Notes: generated by a model from the letters alone, not told the origin. 64,000 bases of DNA from Arthrobotrys musiformis (GCA_036971715.1 JAVHJL010000009.1:1612001-1676000), one strand, 5' to 3'; shown: positions 21,753 through 35,135, counted from the stretch's first letter. A program made the numbers and translations.

Positions 21753-23398
21753 GCAAAATACTTCGGCCGGTAAGCGGCAAGCGGCAAGCAATTCTTGACA
21801 GGCCAAGGGGAAGGGGTGGTTTTTTTTTAAAAAACAAAAAAAAAAAAAATCTATCCTGATGAGAATGTCTTGTTGTGTTTACGCCAGAGGTTGGGCAAAT
21901 TTATACAACAGGGAGGAGCCTGTAGTATTTTAACTGTTGCAGGTCAACCTGAAAGCGTTTGGGTGGACGAGAGTTGCGCCTTCCCAAAAACTGGAGAAGA
22001 AATATTCGGTTCGTTCGTCCCAATCCACAAAGGAAGCATTGGCCGACCAGTTAGTAGTCCGGAGTCTGAAGAGCGAGAAGAAAAAAAATCTAGGCGAATT
22101 CAACCGTGGACGTTTGTCGAAATTGCGGCGCTGAAGTCCTTTTCTGGGGCGAGGGTCTTGATAATTGATAACATTACAGCCAAGGGATCGTATCCAAGGT
22201 CGAGACGGTCAACGTGGGTGAAAAATGCAAATGAGAAATTTCGACAGAAAGGAAATCCCCCTCCTACACACCACGGAACGGACCAACCAGGTGCAGAAGG
22301 CTAAATGCAGCTATTGCAGACGTCGCAAAATCTAATTCGAGAACATCTAAGACCGTCGATAGCCAATGTTCGCCTGCTTTATTTAAGGGAGCACTGAGCT
22401 AAACATCCCATAACCAAGCTATAGGTGTCAACAAGCCTGTAGGTTGTGGGGGTTCGGGCTGTTAAGCTGCGCTTCGGCTTTTGAGTATTTGAGCACGACA
22501 ATTCTAATCCCAGGATTTTGTCCGATTCTCCTTCTCTTCATTTACCTCTTGACTGGGTTTTGATTGCGGAGGAGTTTATGGTTAAGAGTAGATTAGAGAC
22601 TGCACTTTTTTATATATTTCCCCCCCTTTACAGTCTTCCCTAAGACCAAAAAGGACACTTTCGATATCTTCCACAACAGTCTGAGGCAATCAAATTGGAT
22701 GCTGGTACCAGTTGACGATGTTAGGCAGGGAGATGACGTTTAAATGGTTAGTTGTACTTCGGACGGAAATCGTCTGTTCACAAGGGAAATTATGTTCAAA
22801 GCAATAATACGTGGTGTGTGTCGTCTCAACCTTTGGCCCCTCTCCTTCATCCAGTTCCGTTTTAGACTTGATAAATTTCTTCTTTGAAAAGGCTCGACTC
22901 GACCTTTAAGCCTTGTCAGCCACTGGTCCCCCTACCGAACGTTTAGGAAACGGCTGTCGTTGGATCAAATTGCGAAGTTGTGTGTGGCCCTTGCCTAGTC
23001 GTATCGCCACCGCCGCCGCTTCAAAGCTCCCGCCAGAGGTGGAAAAAAAATATCGTGGTTTTGGCTTGAAAGCGGCTTCGAAGAATTCGGCTATCTCACG
23101 CAGGTTGGCGCCGCCCCCCAACGAAAAGCAGAAGTTACCCACGAGGACCTTCAGGTAAGTTCTTTTTTTTTTCCTCTTTCCTCCGAAGGGATCTGGTTAT
23201 TCCTTCGTCAAGTACCTTTTCGGGTGCATGAACGGACCTTGGCGAATGGTATTTTCAGCTCACTCACAGGACCAGAAGGCGATCTGAATGCTAATCGGCT
23301 CCGTGTTCTTCTCTGGCCTTAAATCAGAAAAATTGTTTTTTTGGGGAGACCAAGTAGTTAAAAGTCAGGGTGCTGGCGCCTCGATTGAGTTTAGGTCA

Positions 23399-23442
<44 letters not shown>

Positions 23443-26400
23443 GCTGCGCAACCCATAACTTATCAGTTCTGGCTCACATAGTTTATACTAGAACTGGATA
23501 TACGGAAGGAAGCTGAACCGCCATGAGTGGCAGTTCTCTACTTACTCGGTGCACCAGTGGCCCCGGAGCTAAGTCAACCGCCATTACTTTTGCCGGGGGA
23601 GCAAAAATGGAAACCGAGAAAAAAAAAAAAAATTCGTAGTTCTTTTTTCTCTCCTTTCTCTCCTGGATTCACAGGGTAAAAAGGCGCGATACCTCGGGAA
23701 GTTCTGAGACCCTCGAATTTCAACCAAAACCTCCAAGGTCTCACCCGGAATCGCAACCGGACAAACTAACAAAAGTTACAAAATGCATTCTTCTCCACTG
23801 AGGAAGCGCGCGGGCTTGACCCGTCCTTTTCCACCATGTGGGGTCTCTCCAGCCACAAGAATAACTCAACCCAGACATCAAATCACGAGTAGATTACGCT
23901 GTAATATTTATTCGAATTAACGTCTCACTCAATCACGAGAAGGGACCCAAACGATTATATTGACATCACATCGCCAGGTACATATATCCTTACGTATGTA
24001 TCTACGCAGTCCGAGCTACTTCACCCCAAGCGGACCGAGCAAATTGACATTTAGACAAAAACCGGAGATCTCAAAGTTAGCCACGATACGGGATCGCTGG
24101 CCCCGTAGGCCTACTCCAGGTTGCAGCTCCCAAATCCGAAGGTTCGTGGCTTCACAAGCTCACAAGCAAGAGTAGCCGGGCCGGCCATTCCAAAAAAGAA
24201 ACATGCGTTTAGGTGATGGTTTTAACAACGCAGCTCCAGAATGCATTTCGAGGTCGAGGGGGGATCATAATTCAAAGCATGCAATACTTTCGAGATGGTG
24301 TTTCGCCAAATCATCTCCCTTCCAAGGTTTCCGCTAGTTTGAGAATAGCACCTGCACACACCCCTAAACTATGTTATGCAACCATCTTCTGATCTCAAAA
24401 TCGCATTCTCAAAGAGAGACATCTAAGAAGAACCGCCGTCGGTGTTAGGTTGCCACGATCGGGTATTTCGCCTGTGATCTTCCATTTGTGGAGTCTCTGC
24501 GGGATCTTGTTTTCCCCCTTGAATAAGGATTGGGCTATCGCAGGCTTCATTCGACTTCCAACCCGAAGAAACAAAAAAACGTGGTCCGTGAATGCATGTC
24601 TGTCAATGGAAGCGTCGATCACTTAAACCCTTTTGACGAACTCACAGGAAAGACCCAGAGCCGCCAAGTTATTCGTTCATCACATATGTGAAGGGTAAGC
24701 GGAAGGGCGGACCAAAGCCATTTAGCTGGTAGGGAATTCGAAGTCCCTTCACTCCAAGGGAAACCAGAAGACACCCCAAACTTATGTAACATATAAAAAC
24801 CATTTAGCAATTTTGACATAACTTTGTCCATCTTTTTGTTTTTTCGACCTAACATATTGTCAAACCATGCATCACCCGACGCCCTGTGCACTATGACGGT
24901 AGCTATGACGTAGCCTTTACACCCTAGCTATTTCAAAAGAAGAAATTCCCCGCGTTGGGAACGGGCAGGAGCAGAGGTAGAGCATCAACGAGTTTGGCCA
25001 TTATGTGCAAAGTACCGAGGTATACCGGTACTCCAGTTCCATATTAATTACTTACCTGGTAATTAATTAGTATACGCACACAATCTGTTTCATTTTTAAT
25101 CAATGTTCGGGAATGTACGAAATATGGGGTATAACATTCTGGAAAAAACGATGGAGGGCGGAAAGGGGTCAGAGAATAGATGGTGCAATTCTCACGATAT
25201 CGATATCGTAGAAAGCGGGTCTAGGACTGGTTTCAATCAAGATTCTTTCTGCAGGTTCTGTCGCTTTACTTGCCGCTCGGGTCGCCGCCCATAACGCTAG
25301 CAATGGCCTCTCGGGACGAAGGGGAGTGGAGAAGGAAATTCGAAACGACGCCCGAAAATCCCCCAGTGCCCGTCCCAAATGCCAACTCCTCTGCAGTAGT
25401 GGAATTTTTGAACTGAGCCCATCTTTTGTTCAATCTCAACCACTTGATAGCTCAGGATATACTTCCCACCAGTCAGGTTTTGCTATTGCAGAACAGAGTT
25501 GAAAGACAAGTCTCAAATCGAAACCTTATATCGCATATTCGTGCGCTAGCTAATTGCAGGTGTTTTTTTGCCCCAAATATCGTCTTGGTAAAGAGTATTT
25601 TAGAATTCAAATAGGTAAAAGGTAAAAGAAAAATATCGTATTCCAGAATGGTGAAGCGATACGAATATACGGACCTAACAGAGGGGGGAAAAAGCCTGTC
25701 TGTATGCACACCCTCACACTAACACATACAGACTGACACAATGCAGACTGGTACGTACATACATAAGTACTCACATACCTACATCTATATCCAATCAAGG
25801 GTGTACGATGACATTTGAAAGCGGAACGTATCCCAGGAACTTGTTGGCACCGAAAATCTGCACGAGACTGAGACCCATGATGAAGTCGAGTCGACTCGAC
25901 TCTCTGCTGCACGAACAGGGCATCTTACAAGTTTTTTTTGCTTAGGATTACTGAAATACAATGCAAGAGCCAATATCAACCTGCATACTTTCAACGTTCT
26001 AGTCTGGCCGATTCTTGCGGCCTGACCAAGCCAGATCAAAGAATTGATCGAGCGCATCCACCACAGGATAGCGATGCATGTCCGTTCGGAACACGGGAGA
26101 AAAAGCAAAGAATCCAGTCAGAAAACTAGAATATTCGAATCGAATGATATCAATTGACCCAGCCGTTTTGCTTTTTCGTCCAAAACTTCCCCACCTCCAA
26201 AACGACGGTTCTCCATCTTTGACATTCGGAAGGGAAAGAAGCTCCGATACTTTTTGCTCTGCCCTTACTTACTTACTGTGTACAGTTTAGTTAGTAACAA
26301 TAGCCAGCCTTTGCATTGTCCCTTATCCAAATAACTTGCATTCGCATTCGCATTGGTGCATAGTGGTGGATATCAATTTGCAATTTAGGCGGGAATAAGA

Positions 26401-26777
26401 GCTTAGCTTTTGAATTTGGACCTGTGAAATTCGGTTGTTTCAACGCGGAGCCGACGGTTGGCCCAGCTCCGATCCACCGGCTAGCGAAAGTTTTCCAATT
26501 CCTTCGAGTCGACTCGACTCGACATCCTCCTCGCCATAACTTCCACTTTTCTCTATCACAGGAACAAAAGAAGAAAAAGAAAACCCTGAAAAGCCAAAAA
26601 CGCCCTTCCACCGTGGCCGTTCTGCTTCTGCACATCAAACGCTAGCTAACAAGTGACTACTGCAAGTCCACCGAGTTCTCACAATTAAATTCCACCGTGC
26701 ACGACGAACCCGGAAGTTCCCAACAGGAAATTGGAGAGAAAAAATTCTGAAATTCCATTCCCAACTTAACGGTCAAG
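21753..26777. other. Long gene-poor stretch, 5.0 kb
   Basis: No recognised protein. Contains the T38 tract and one of two copies of the palindromic string TCGAGTCGACTCGACTC (about 25886; the second at about 26505). Includes the upstream region of the SAM-HMG gene and, at its right end, that of the small coiled-coil gene. Confidence 0.45.
23401..23438. repeat. Poly-T tract, 38 nt
   Basis: Uninterrupted T run in non-coding DNA; length prone to sequencing error. Confidence 0.95.
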
Positions 26778-27537
26778 ATGCCTTCCGGATCTGAGGAAGA
26801 GGAAATCAACATTGGACAGGTACATACGCTTAGGCGAACTCCTCCCTCTCGATAACAGCATTTTCTCGCTAATCTCTAGCTGATTCGTCTAGACCTATCA
26901 AGATCTTATCAGGTGAATTCCCCACCCCACCGACCACTCTGAAACATTTTGGTCTTTCTGCATCTTATGATGTCTCTGATTTCTTATGCCATTTGGACAT
27001 GGGAATGTAGCCGCGGGGTTGCTCCGTGCAATCCGATTCTTTTCTCTCTTTCTCCCCTTCGCTCGCTATCTCCCTTGCAAAAAGATACAATTCACCCCCC
27101 CTTCCGTTCGTTTTATTTGTTTTTGTTTATTTCCATTCATCCTCTCATGATCCGGCCAGTAGAAAAGTATCTTTTCACGATGGCTTGAGAAAAAAATAAA
27201 TACGTTCATGGACACGTAATGCTTTCTTAGAATTGACTAACGCGCAAACTCTTGCCCCTTCTCTGATCTCGATGTCCATATCAGAGCGGAACAAACAGCC
27301 AGTGAACTTGAATCCCGCTTGGACAATCTCGACAGCCAACTCGAAGCTTTGATACGAGCTAGCAACCTACCCCCAGAATTGTTTTCCATGGATGAGGAAA
27401 CTTTGAAGAGAACTCTTGATGCAGCGAGTGCAAGGAAGGAAAAGCAGGAGGAACAAGTTGACCAAAGTTCCAGCAGCCCTAAGCAGGATGGTACCGCGGG
27501 TCAAGCGAATGGGGCGGACGGGCGGCAAGAGTGTTAG
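26778..27537 (+). CDS. Small conserved-looking coiled-coil protein with 20-nt microexon
   Basis: Exons 26778-26819, 26893-26912 (20 nt) and 27285-27537, total 104 residues. The only phase-consistent joining uses the AG at 26891-26892, which makes the microexon encode TYQDLI and joins INIGQ to RAEQTASELE; the earlier AG at 26879 breaks the frame. Residues about 10-60 form a heptad-like helix (TASELESRLDNLDSQLEALI), followed by a second short helix and a disordered Gln/Ser/Gly tail. Very small size, coiled coil and acidic N-terminus suggest a subunit of a larger complex, but I do not recognise the family. Convergent with the prenyltransferase gene downstream. Confidence 0.65.
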
Positions 27538-28876
27538 ATAGAGAAACAACAACTCTGTGTATTATCAAAATAGATCCATCATTTTTACTTTTTTCTTTTC
27601 CCTTTACATATTATTTTTGCTGTTGGGAACATAACATGCATATGAGACCGATACCCTAAATGTATCCTCCGATTTTTCTGCTAACTGATCTTGCTTGGAC
27701 CAAGCTCGAGCTCGTCACCAAACCCGGACTGGGCGCTGAGACAAAAGCCGTGTATAATTACCGCATGAACAATACCTACTAGCCCGCGGATACTAACCAT
27801 AGATTCGATTATACAAAGCAACAGAAAAAGAAACGGAGCAATGAAGGAAGAAACTAAGACGCCTTGGTCTTAGGGGTCCGGTATTTTGGAGTTGAAGGAA
27901 ACCGGAAATGCACTATTCGATTTCCTTTCGCCCAAATATGCAATGCTCGAAAGCCCGCAGGCCCCCCCAAAGCTTGAGAACAGGTGTTGGATACGTCGTT
28001 AAAACACCCTATTCCCCATTGGTGGGTTTGCATCCCGACAGCCGCGGGCTTGCCTGGAGATCCGGGCAACTGCATACTGGCGATCAAATCATATTCAAAA
28101 GAAAGAAGGTCTTCCTTGAGCTTGATCTCTTCGTGTCAAGGTCCCCTTTCGTCTAAGACCACTCGTTTTTTTGATCTGCGGTGTGCGTGTGAAAAGGGCT
28201 ATATCAGACATATTATCACCTCGATTGCCGAAGAGTTGTTCATGCCCTTGTACTCCTCTACAATGCTGGCTTCTGGCTGCTGGACTCGCCTCAACCAACT
28301 ATCGATTTAAACGAATGAATAAAATGGGGCTCACTAGCTCAGCTAGGCTACGTGGCTACACATCACGTTGGATAAAAAATAATAGTAAGGATGAAAAAAT
28401 AAAGTAAAAAACTCAACAATACCGAAGTCTACATATTAATGCATTGCATGCTATCGTCTCACTTGATCCGATCTCGTCAACCGTAGCGCCCCCTCGGAAT
28501 CTCCCGCTTCTAGCTCCTCCTTCTCGGTACTATGGTCACGTTATTCGTAGGTATGGATATCCAGATAGTCGTGACTGTTCGAGCTCCGTTGTTTCCGTCT
28601 GAACAAGGAAGGTATTTCTCGAACTTTTAACATAAATTGCTTGTTGTAAGAAAAGCGTGTAAGCATATGCACACTATAGTACTACTACATACAGATTCTA
28701 ATTCCCACAATTAAACACGCCACATGCAAGGCTACCCCAAAAATAAAGAACCTTGGAGGTATGTAAGTGAGTCCTATATATGAGCATCTGCAGAAAACTG
28801 GCAACCTGGAAAAATAGGACCAGTTAACCTACCAGCCCTCGAAGTTCGAACGGAAAAATTCCAAAATGCACGGTCC
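27538..28876. other. Intergenic between convergent genes
   Basis: 3' flanks of the coiled-coil and RAM2 genes; no gene recognised in 1.3 kb. Confidence 0.5.
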
Positions 28877-30122
28877 TTATGCTGTTGCGTGCACAGCCGG
28901 CGTGTTTTCGCCTGTAGTCAGCACATTTCCCCTGGAGGAACCTAGAAGTCGTTTCCTATATCGCCAGTAATTCTTGCGAACGGGGTCATACTTCGCGGCG
29001 AGAAGCACCAAGGCCTGAAAACGGTTTGGGTATTAGCGAGGCGGTGACCCTAAAGAGGAACTCTTTATCGATGACAACGATTTTTTTTTATCTCCGAGAG
29101 AAAAAACAAAATAAAAAGATGGGGATCTGTTCACACATACCTGCTCAGCTTTGCCGAAGTCTCCCGTCGCGTCGTAAATTTCTGATAGCGTGTCGAGAGC
29201 ATGGGATGACTTAATCTCATCCTCTGAATGGATTGGTGCAAATTCCTCACAAAAGTCTTTCAACGATACCAAATTGATATTACCCTTTCGTAGAACTCTG
29301 AAGGTAGAGAAGAAGGAAGTTAATGTATGTCGTCTCAACCCGAGAGAAAAGGGAAAGAGAGGAAAATTCCGCCACCGACCGCGACAGAACAACTTACGCC
29401 TTGAGGTAGTTCCAAGGGCTTGGATTCTGCGGCGCACTCGATATTGCCACCTTTGCGAACTCAATCTCTCGATCTATCACTCCCTCTGCTGGACTCTCTG
29501 TTCCAAGTCTCCCGAGAGTAATGAAGGACCTATGATTCCACGCACTATTGTTTCTCACATCCTCCTTCAACAGTAGCTCCATAGTATCTAGCTCCTCTTG
29601 GTCGAATAGGCTGAACCTCTTCGCCAACCACTGTCTATAGGTCCAAACATGGTAGTTCTTTGAATCCGATGCAAACATCTCATTCGTCCTTTCCCTCTCC
29701 CCTGTAGGATCATTCAAGTGATCTATAATCAACTGTCTATGGTGCCATATCTGGTAGTTCTTCTCGTATTGCTTAGCGATAGATTGCACCCAATCCAACT
29801 CTTTCCTCCAGCTCCAATTCGTGTTCTCGTCGTCAAACCCATTCGAAGTCTCAAGCGCCATAAGGGTCTTGAATCGGTACCCCCAGACAGTGTAGTGGGC
29901 AGGGTTCATGCCGATGATATCGGCCGTTAGTTTCAGAACTTGCGCGGAATGGTAGTTAATGGCCATTACACCACGTAGGTACGACATCGCGAGGACATAG
30001 TCTGGATGGTACGCGATCTGAGCGAGGGGGTTCTCGCCGTCATCCTGTGGGAGTGGGGTTATATGAGCCCATGCTGGATCGGTAGCATAATCGATCTCCT
30101 CATCGCTGTCATATGAAGCCAT
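28877..30122 (-). CDS. RAM2: Protein farnesyltransferase / geranylgeranyltransferase type I alpha subunit (three exons)
   Basis: Minus-strand exons 30122-29398, 29297-29141, 29014-28877; introns of 100 and 126 nt, phases consistent, 339 residues. The PPTA helical repeats are clear: NYHSAQVLKLTADII, NPAHYTVWGYRF, KNYQIWHHRQLII, KNYHVWTYRQWLAKRF, NNSAWNHRSFI, NPSPWNYLKA, and near the C-terminus DPVRKNYWRYRKR. This subunit is shared by the CaaX farnesyltransferase and geranylgeranyltransferase I, which prenylate Ras/Rho-type proteins in the cytosol. Length and the acidic start (MASYDSDEEIDY) are typical for fungi. Confidence 0.93.
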
Positions 30123-31344
30123 ATTCGAGGTTCACAGGTGTGATAATATAATGTCGATGCGGTTCTGTAATTACTTGAAGTGTCGATGCGGGGTTTCGAA
30201 GCTGGGTGTCTTAATATTAAATATTAACGGTGGCCGTGTGATGGCTGGTTGCTAGTTGCTACTGTCTGGTTGGGGTTGGACAAGGACTGCCACAAACGTA
30301 CCTAATCTGGGTGCTTGGTCTGTAACCACACGCAAGGTTGACGACAAAGCAACACATATTTGGGCCGATAAGCTGTTGCTGGCTTTTTCGAGTATTTTTA
30401 GGTGCTCAAAAGACGGCTTCGCTTTGGAGTATTCGCTCATGATCCTCGGCTCTATGACATGTATATTTCAGCTCTCCCATAGAAGGTCCACAGTCCATTG
30501 ACGCCAGGTACGTACCTTAACATCGGCCATGGCTCGCTGCTCCAGCCATTCAGTTGCATTGCTGACCCGTTTGCATCCTTGAGGCAATTAAGTTTGTCTG
30601 CCGAGGCAAGGGAAATGACGACGCTAGCTGTAATTACCCAGGCCAGAATGCTTGGAGGAGCTCTCAGGCACCAGGCTAGCCTTTCTGGGCGGAACAAACT
30701 CGCACTTCGGAACATTCGCAAAGTTACATACCCCTCACGCCATTTTCTGCGTCTGCGCTGGATGGGATGTGGTGAGGAGATCCCAAGAGATCATCTAGGA
30801 AAATTATGACTTCAAAGAATCGCGATTTTTTAGATTCAATCGAAAGGTAGGAGGATATCGAAGAAGGGGACAAGTTTGAATGTAAGATGTCCCGGCGCCC
30901 GTCTTTGCGCTTAGTCATGTCGCTCGACGAAACGAAAGATAAGGATTGTCAATCGACGGTCAGAGCCGCTATCGCCATGCAACCTTAGGTACCAGTACCC
31001 ACCCAGGTCCCCAAGATGACCACCCATAGGGCACTTATTATTATTCCAAATTCATTCACACCCTGCATCCCATTGAGCGACATGAAACTGAGCATGTTTT
31101 CCACAAGCTACTAACTTGCATTTCCCACCAATTTTAAGGGCGTCGGCGATCGATGGCTCCCTATCTTGCACGCTCCGCTTCGGAGGCCCTATCATATATA
31201 AAGGGCGACCCAGTTTCCGTTCTCTAGCTTTTCTTCTTCGTCCAATTCTACCTCTCCCGCGATACCCATATAGCTTTGAAGCTGCGAAGGCCGTTCTTAT
31301 CGTTATATAGAATTTCTTATCTTTCGAGCTTTCCCAAACTTGCG
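30123..31344. other. Divergent promoter region RAM2 / F-box gene
   Basis: The 1.2 kb separates two outward-facing genes and should hold both promoters. A TATATAAA-like sequence lies near 31195, about 150 bp before the F-box ATG. Confidence 0.5.
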
Positions 31345-32713
31345 ATGATTCAATACTACCCTGCTGAGATATGGCTGTCGGTGTTTGATGTACTCCCGAA
31401 ACAGGACTTGAAGAGCTTCTCACGATGCTCCAGGTATCACCGAAAGCTTGCTTTACCACTGCTCCTCCGGCAGATTACGCTTTCGAAGACCTCGATTGCG
31501 GCATTTGAGACTGGGAATCTGAAGAACTATAGAAAGGCTGTTCGGTAAATATCCCAGACCCACTCTCAACCCATGGCCATAGCACGCAATGGCCTACCTA
31601 GTCGCCTATGGTCATTTGGCTTCACAATTGGTTTATTAGAGGGGCAAAAAAAATGTGTGTAAATGAAATTCGAAATACTTACGCTTTATTTTCTTGCTTG
31701 GATGTAGTCAGATAAACTTCAAATCTCAAGATCTTTGGGAACTCACCGCTTTCGAAGCTATAAACCTCCTCCGGATTTGGACAAACGGCCTCCGATTGTT
31801 CACCCACGTCGAACAACTCGGATTGTGGTATTCAACCACCTATGAATTCCGCTTCATTCTCCCACTAGCCGTTATCCATAAAATCTCTAAATATGAGTTT
31901 TACCCGCGGCTTCGGTTACTATCGATTGACAATAACCAAATACACTCTCATGAATTCGGAACCATCAAACGGTTTATGTATAAACAAGACATTGAGGCTG
32001 CGATCGCTTCGTCGCCCGAAAATAGAGAATTCCTAGCGCCCGCTTTGAACCCGGGTTTATACCACGAAGATGCGATCCCATACCCTCCTAGAATCCAGAG
32101 CCTGTATATTACAGATTCGGATGGCGGTTCTTTTGATCTCTCGAGGGAAATAAATCCGCTCCCAACTCTCCTATTCTCACGTATGGCCGCTCTGGGTGGT
32201 ACTCTGAAATACCTTTTTATCTCTACCGGAGCCCTTCTCCATAACGGTAGGCTGCCTTCTCCAGTTTTTCCGTCTGTAGAGGAGCTGTGGATACGATTTT
32301 ACGGGCCAGTGGGTGTCCCAATCGAGGTATACGATGAAATCGCTCTTCGTTTCCCAAGTCTTTCGCACCTTCGAATCGACGATTTCACATGCGACGGTTA
32401 CGACGTCATTGATGTGATAGATGTTTATATCTGTCTATCTCGTCTCCATAACCTTAAAAAGGCTCTAATACCTTGGCCGCGCTGGGCGTATAATATGGAC
32501 CTCCCCGGTGATGAACTGGTGGAACACCTGGTATCCGCTGAAGGGTTTGGAAAAATCGATTACATGGATTTCAGGAGTTTGAACTGCTTTTCGGAGGAAG
32601 GTTTGGACGGGAATAGGAAACCTAGGATGTGTAGGGTGAGTAGGAAAGAGAGAAGGTTCTGGGAGAGGTACCACACTCCTGGGAACTACATGGCTTTTGA
32701 CGACGAATATTGA
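31345..32713 (+). CDS. F-box domain protein (two exons)
   Basis: Exons 31345-31544 and 31708-32713; the intron of 163 nt begins GTAAAT and ends TGTAG; 401 residues. The N-terminal F-box (residues about 4-45) reads YYPAEIWLSVFDVLPKQDLKSFSRCSR with the usual Leu/Pro/Ile pattern, which in this family binds Skp1 and makes the protein a substrate receptor of an SCF ubiquitin ligase. The rest contains irregular leucine-rich stretches (ALGGTLKYLFIST, EELWIRF, LSHLRIDDF) common in large fungal F-box/LRR-like families. The substrate is unknown. The start at 31345 is preferred over an upstream in-frame Met at 31276 because the F-box begins immediately after it. Confidence 0.78.
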
Positions 32714-33666
32714 TGAGAACGTGCGCCCTCGCTTCTAGAACTCTTCTTCTTCTTCTCTTTCTTGTTTCCTGCCCTGTTTCTTTGCGTTTGATTTTATGTC
32801 CATTTTTGTATGTTGATCGCCGCAATAGAAGGTGCGAGGTATACACGGTACTCTATGAACTCCTCCATTGGTTCGGCCTGTCGGATCCAACATATAAATC
32901 TTTCGCAACCGTAGCATATGATATCGCGAGTATTCGATCAAGCGTTCTAGATAACTCATATAATTATGTACTGTAAACTTTAAAAGCCTCTAAGAAAAAT
33001 ATACGAGGCTATGATCAATATATATATATATATATATACATATGAGTATATATTTCCTGGAAATTATTGCATATAGGAAACTGGAAACTAATAATTTGAG
33101 ATCTTTTTGCCTGCCGTAGATGTTAACATTGTAGTAATACAATTGTAAGTCTCGACGTCTTCAAAGTTGAAACTCAACCGGTCACTCTTTGTGCGGTACG
33201 AGACCAAACTCAACTATATATGGCTACCGTGGGAAGTACTTTAAAAATCTTGCAATTTTGTACGATAAAGATTGAAGTTCTAGCTCTAGGATCTCGAGGT
33301 AGATGCTTTAAATATACCAGGATTAGTCGATCAATACATAACAAAATTATAGGGTCATGTTGGTATACGTTTGGTTTTCGTTTACGAAAAAACCTGAAGC
33401 TTATTTTTGACGAGACTCCTCAATTTACAAAATTTGCATATTCCCCGCAAACCTGTTACCAATTGCGAGGCACGCGCACGTATGTTCTGGAAGCACAGTG
33501 CCAACTGAATACAAATGATTTATATATATTTACTCGGGGAAAGGGGGGGGGAGAGATAAAAAAAAGTAAAGTGGGATGCGGCGACGTTGTGTGCTTTCAT
33601 CCCCAGACGCCACGCCAATTTATCCAAAAGAAACGACACGAAAGCCGCAAAAAAAGAATGCGAATT
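32714..33666. other. Intergenic with TA repeat and mini-insertion 5
   Basis: A (TA)n run at about 33018-33038 and the element at 33179; no gene recognised. Confidence 0.55.
33179..33205 (-). mobile_element. Mini-insertion copy 5 (27 bp, perfect 9-bp duplication)
   Basis: Minus strand: GGTCTCGTACC then GCACAAAGAGTGACCG; relative to the 33-bp copies six bases (CAGACC) are absent. Perfect flanks AAACTCAAC lie at 33170-33178 and 33206-33214. It lies about 0.5 kb from the tRNA-Thr gene. Confidence 0.88.
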
Positions 33667-33738
33667 GCTCCCATACGGATTTGAACCGTAGACCTCGACA
33701 TTACTAGTGTCGCGCTCTACCAACTGAGCTATAGGAGC
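33667..33738 (-). tRNA. tRNA-Thr (anticodon AGU), intronless
   Basis: On the minus strand 72 nt fold into a complete cloverleaf. The acceptor stem pairs GCTCCTA with TGGGAGC (one G-T pair). The D arm is GCTC..GAGC with AGTTGGTA loop, the anticodon stem CGACA/TGTCG encloses CTAGTAA with AGT at positions 34-36, and the T arm is TACGG TTCAAAT CCGTA. A and B box internal promoter sequences are intact. There is no intron; CCA is not encoded, as expected in eukaryotes. Confidence 0.96.
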
Positions 33739-34218
33739 TTTCACTCGATGGAGTCGTGATGGGTTCCGAGGTCCTCAGGAACGTGTATTTATTCTTGCGA
33801 AAACTTTGGCGACACTGGTAGAGTGAGGCTCCGGATACCGTTTGCCGAAACCTAGTGCCATTGACACGAAGGCTTGTGAACCTTGAGGTCGTGTCACCAC
33901 ACTATTGAATTCATCAGAAAGGAAACTCGAATGAACGTTACAGTGTAAATATGATACAGGTGCTTTGGATCCCCATTCCTTTGCTCTCTCTCACCAGAAG
34001 GGATTGCTGCATGGTAGTCTGCAGGAGTAGCAACAGGAATGTTGGTCTGTAGCTGCAGGATATCCATTAATTGTCGCACTGGCAATTTCTGCCGAGAATT
34101 GGGCTTGAAATATTCGAACGGGCAGAATATGTATTTGTTCGGGAGGGTATCAGTTCGAAATGTTCAAATCACCCAAGTACTTGATCTATGCCAGATCCTC
34201 GATATGCAATGCAACTAC

Positions 34219-34250
<32 letters not shown>

Positions 34251-35135
34251 GGCAACCAGAATGAAATTGCGACTGTGGTTAGTTATAAATATACATTCGA
34301 GGTATACGGAGTACACCGGCTGGGGGTTCTTGTTGTTATAGAAATCGTCGGCCAATCGATCGAGACCGGGCTTCGACAGTTCTGAACCAGCCTCCTACGC
34401 GGAGACCCCACGTAGCACGCGCAGGTGCGGCATGTTAAAATTTTTTTTTCGTCTCGATTTTCAGCTCTTCAAGCTCTCGTCGTTGCATCAAGATCCTCCT
34501 ATTGGTCAATTGGCCGAGGCTCTCCCTTCCAAGGACCCGCTCTCGCGAATCGTGATCATCGAAAATTAATATCGCGAAAGCAAGGAAAAGGAAAAGGGAA
34601 AAATCTTGCGGGCTGAGGAAGCTAGGTTACGGGAAGGAGCAGCACCTGCCTAAATTTTACCAATGATTGGTTTGTGGTATACATGTAGCTAGCTTAGCCA
34701 GAAGGAGAGCTGGGTAACCAGACTTCCAGCTTGCTTGACGGGATTTTCTCGTCCAATGGGAACATTGGATAGTTGCACCTTAGGCAAGCACGAAAGGTTC
34801 CCCTCGAGGATCTAGTAGCTAGTAGGTACTCTATATGTATAACCTTGCAGAATCTAGCTCTGAATTTTCGGAATCGGGGATCGGCGTCGCGAGGCTGGCG
34901 CGGGGATGGAAGTTTGTATAAAGGAAGGGCTTTGGTTTCCATTAGTCTTCGGATCAACCTAGCTTTAGCTATCGACCTCACGCGGAATCCAAAACCTCCC
35001 TTTGAAAACAATCCCAGATCTACTCTCGAAATTGAAGCCAGAGGCGTAGCAACGGAAAAATATAATTAATCTTCTCCATACCCAAAGACCGAAGGTTAAA
35101 TTGGGTGGCCAGGATATCCGGATAACTCGAGCACG
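33739..35135. other. Intergenic between tRNA-Thr and PaaK-like gene
   Basis: Contains the T28 tract; a TATAAA-like sequence near 34916 is a candidate core promoter about 220 bp before the ATG. No gene seen. Confidence 0.5.
34223..34250. repeat. Poly-T tract, 28 nt
   Basis: Uninterrupted T run in the gap between tRNA-Thr and the PaaK-like gene. Confidence 0.95.
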
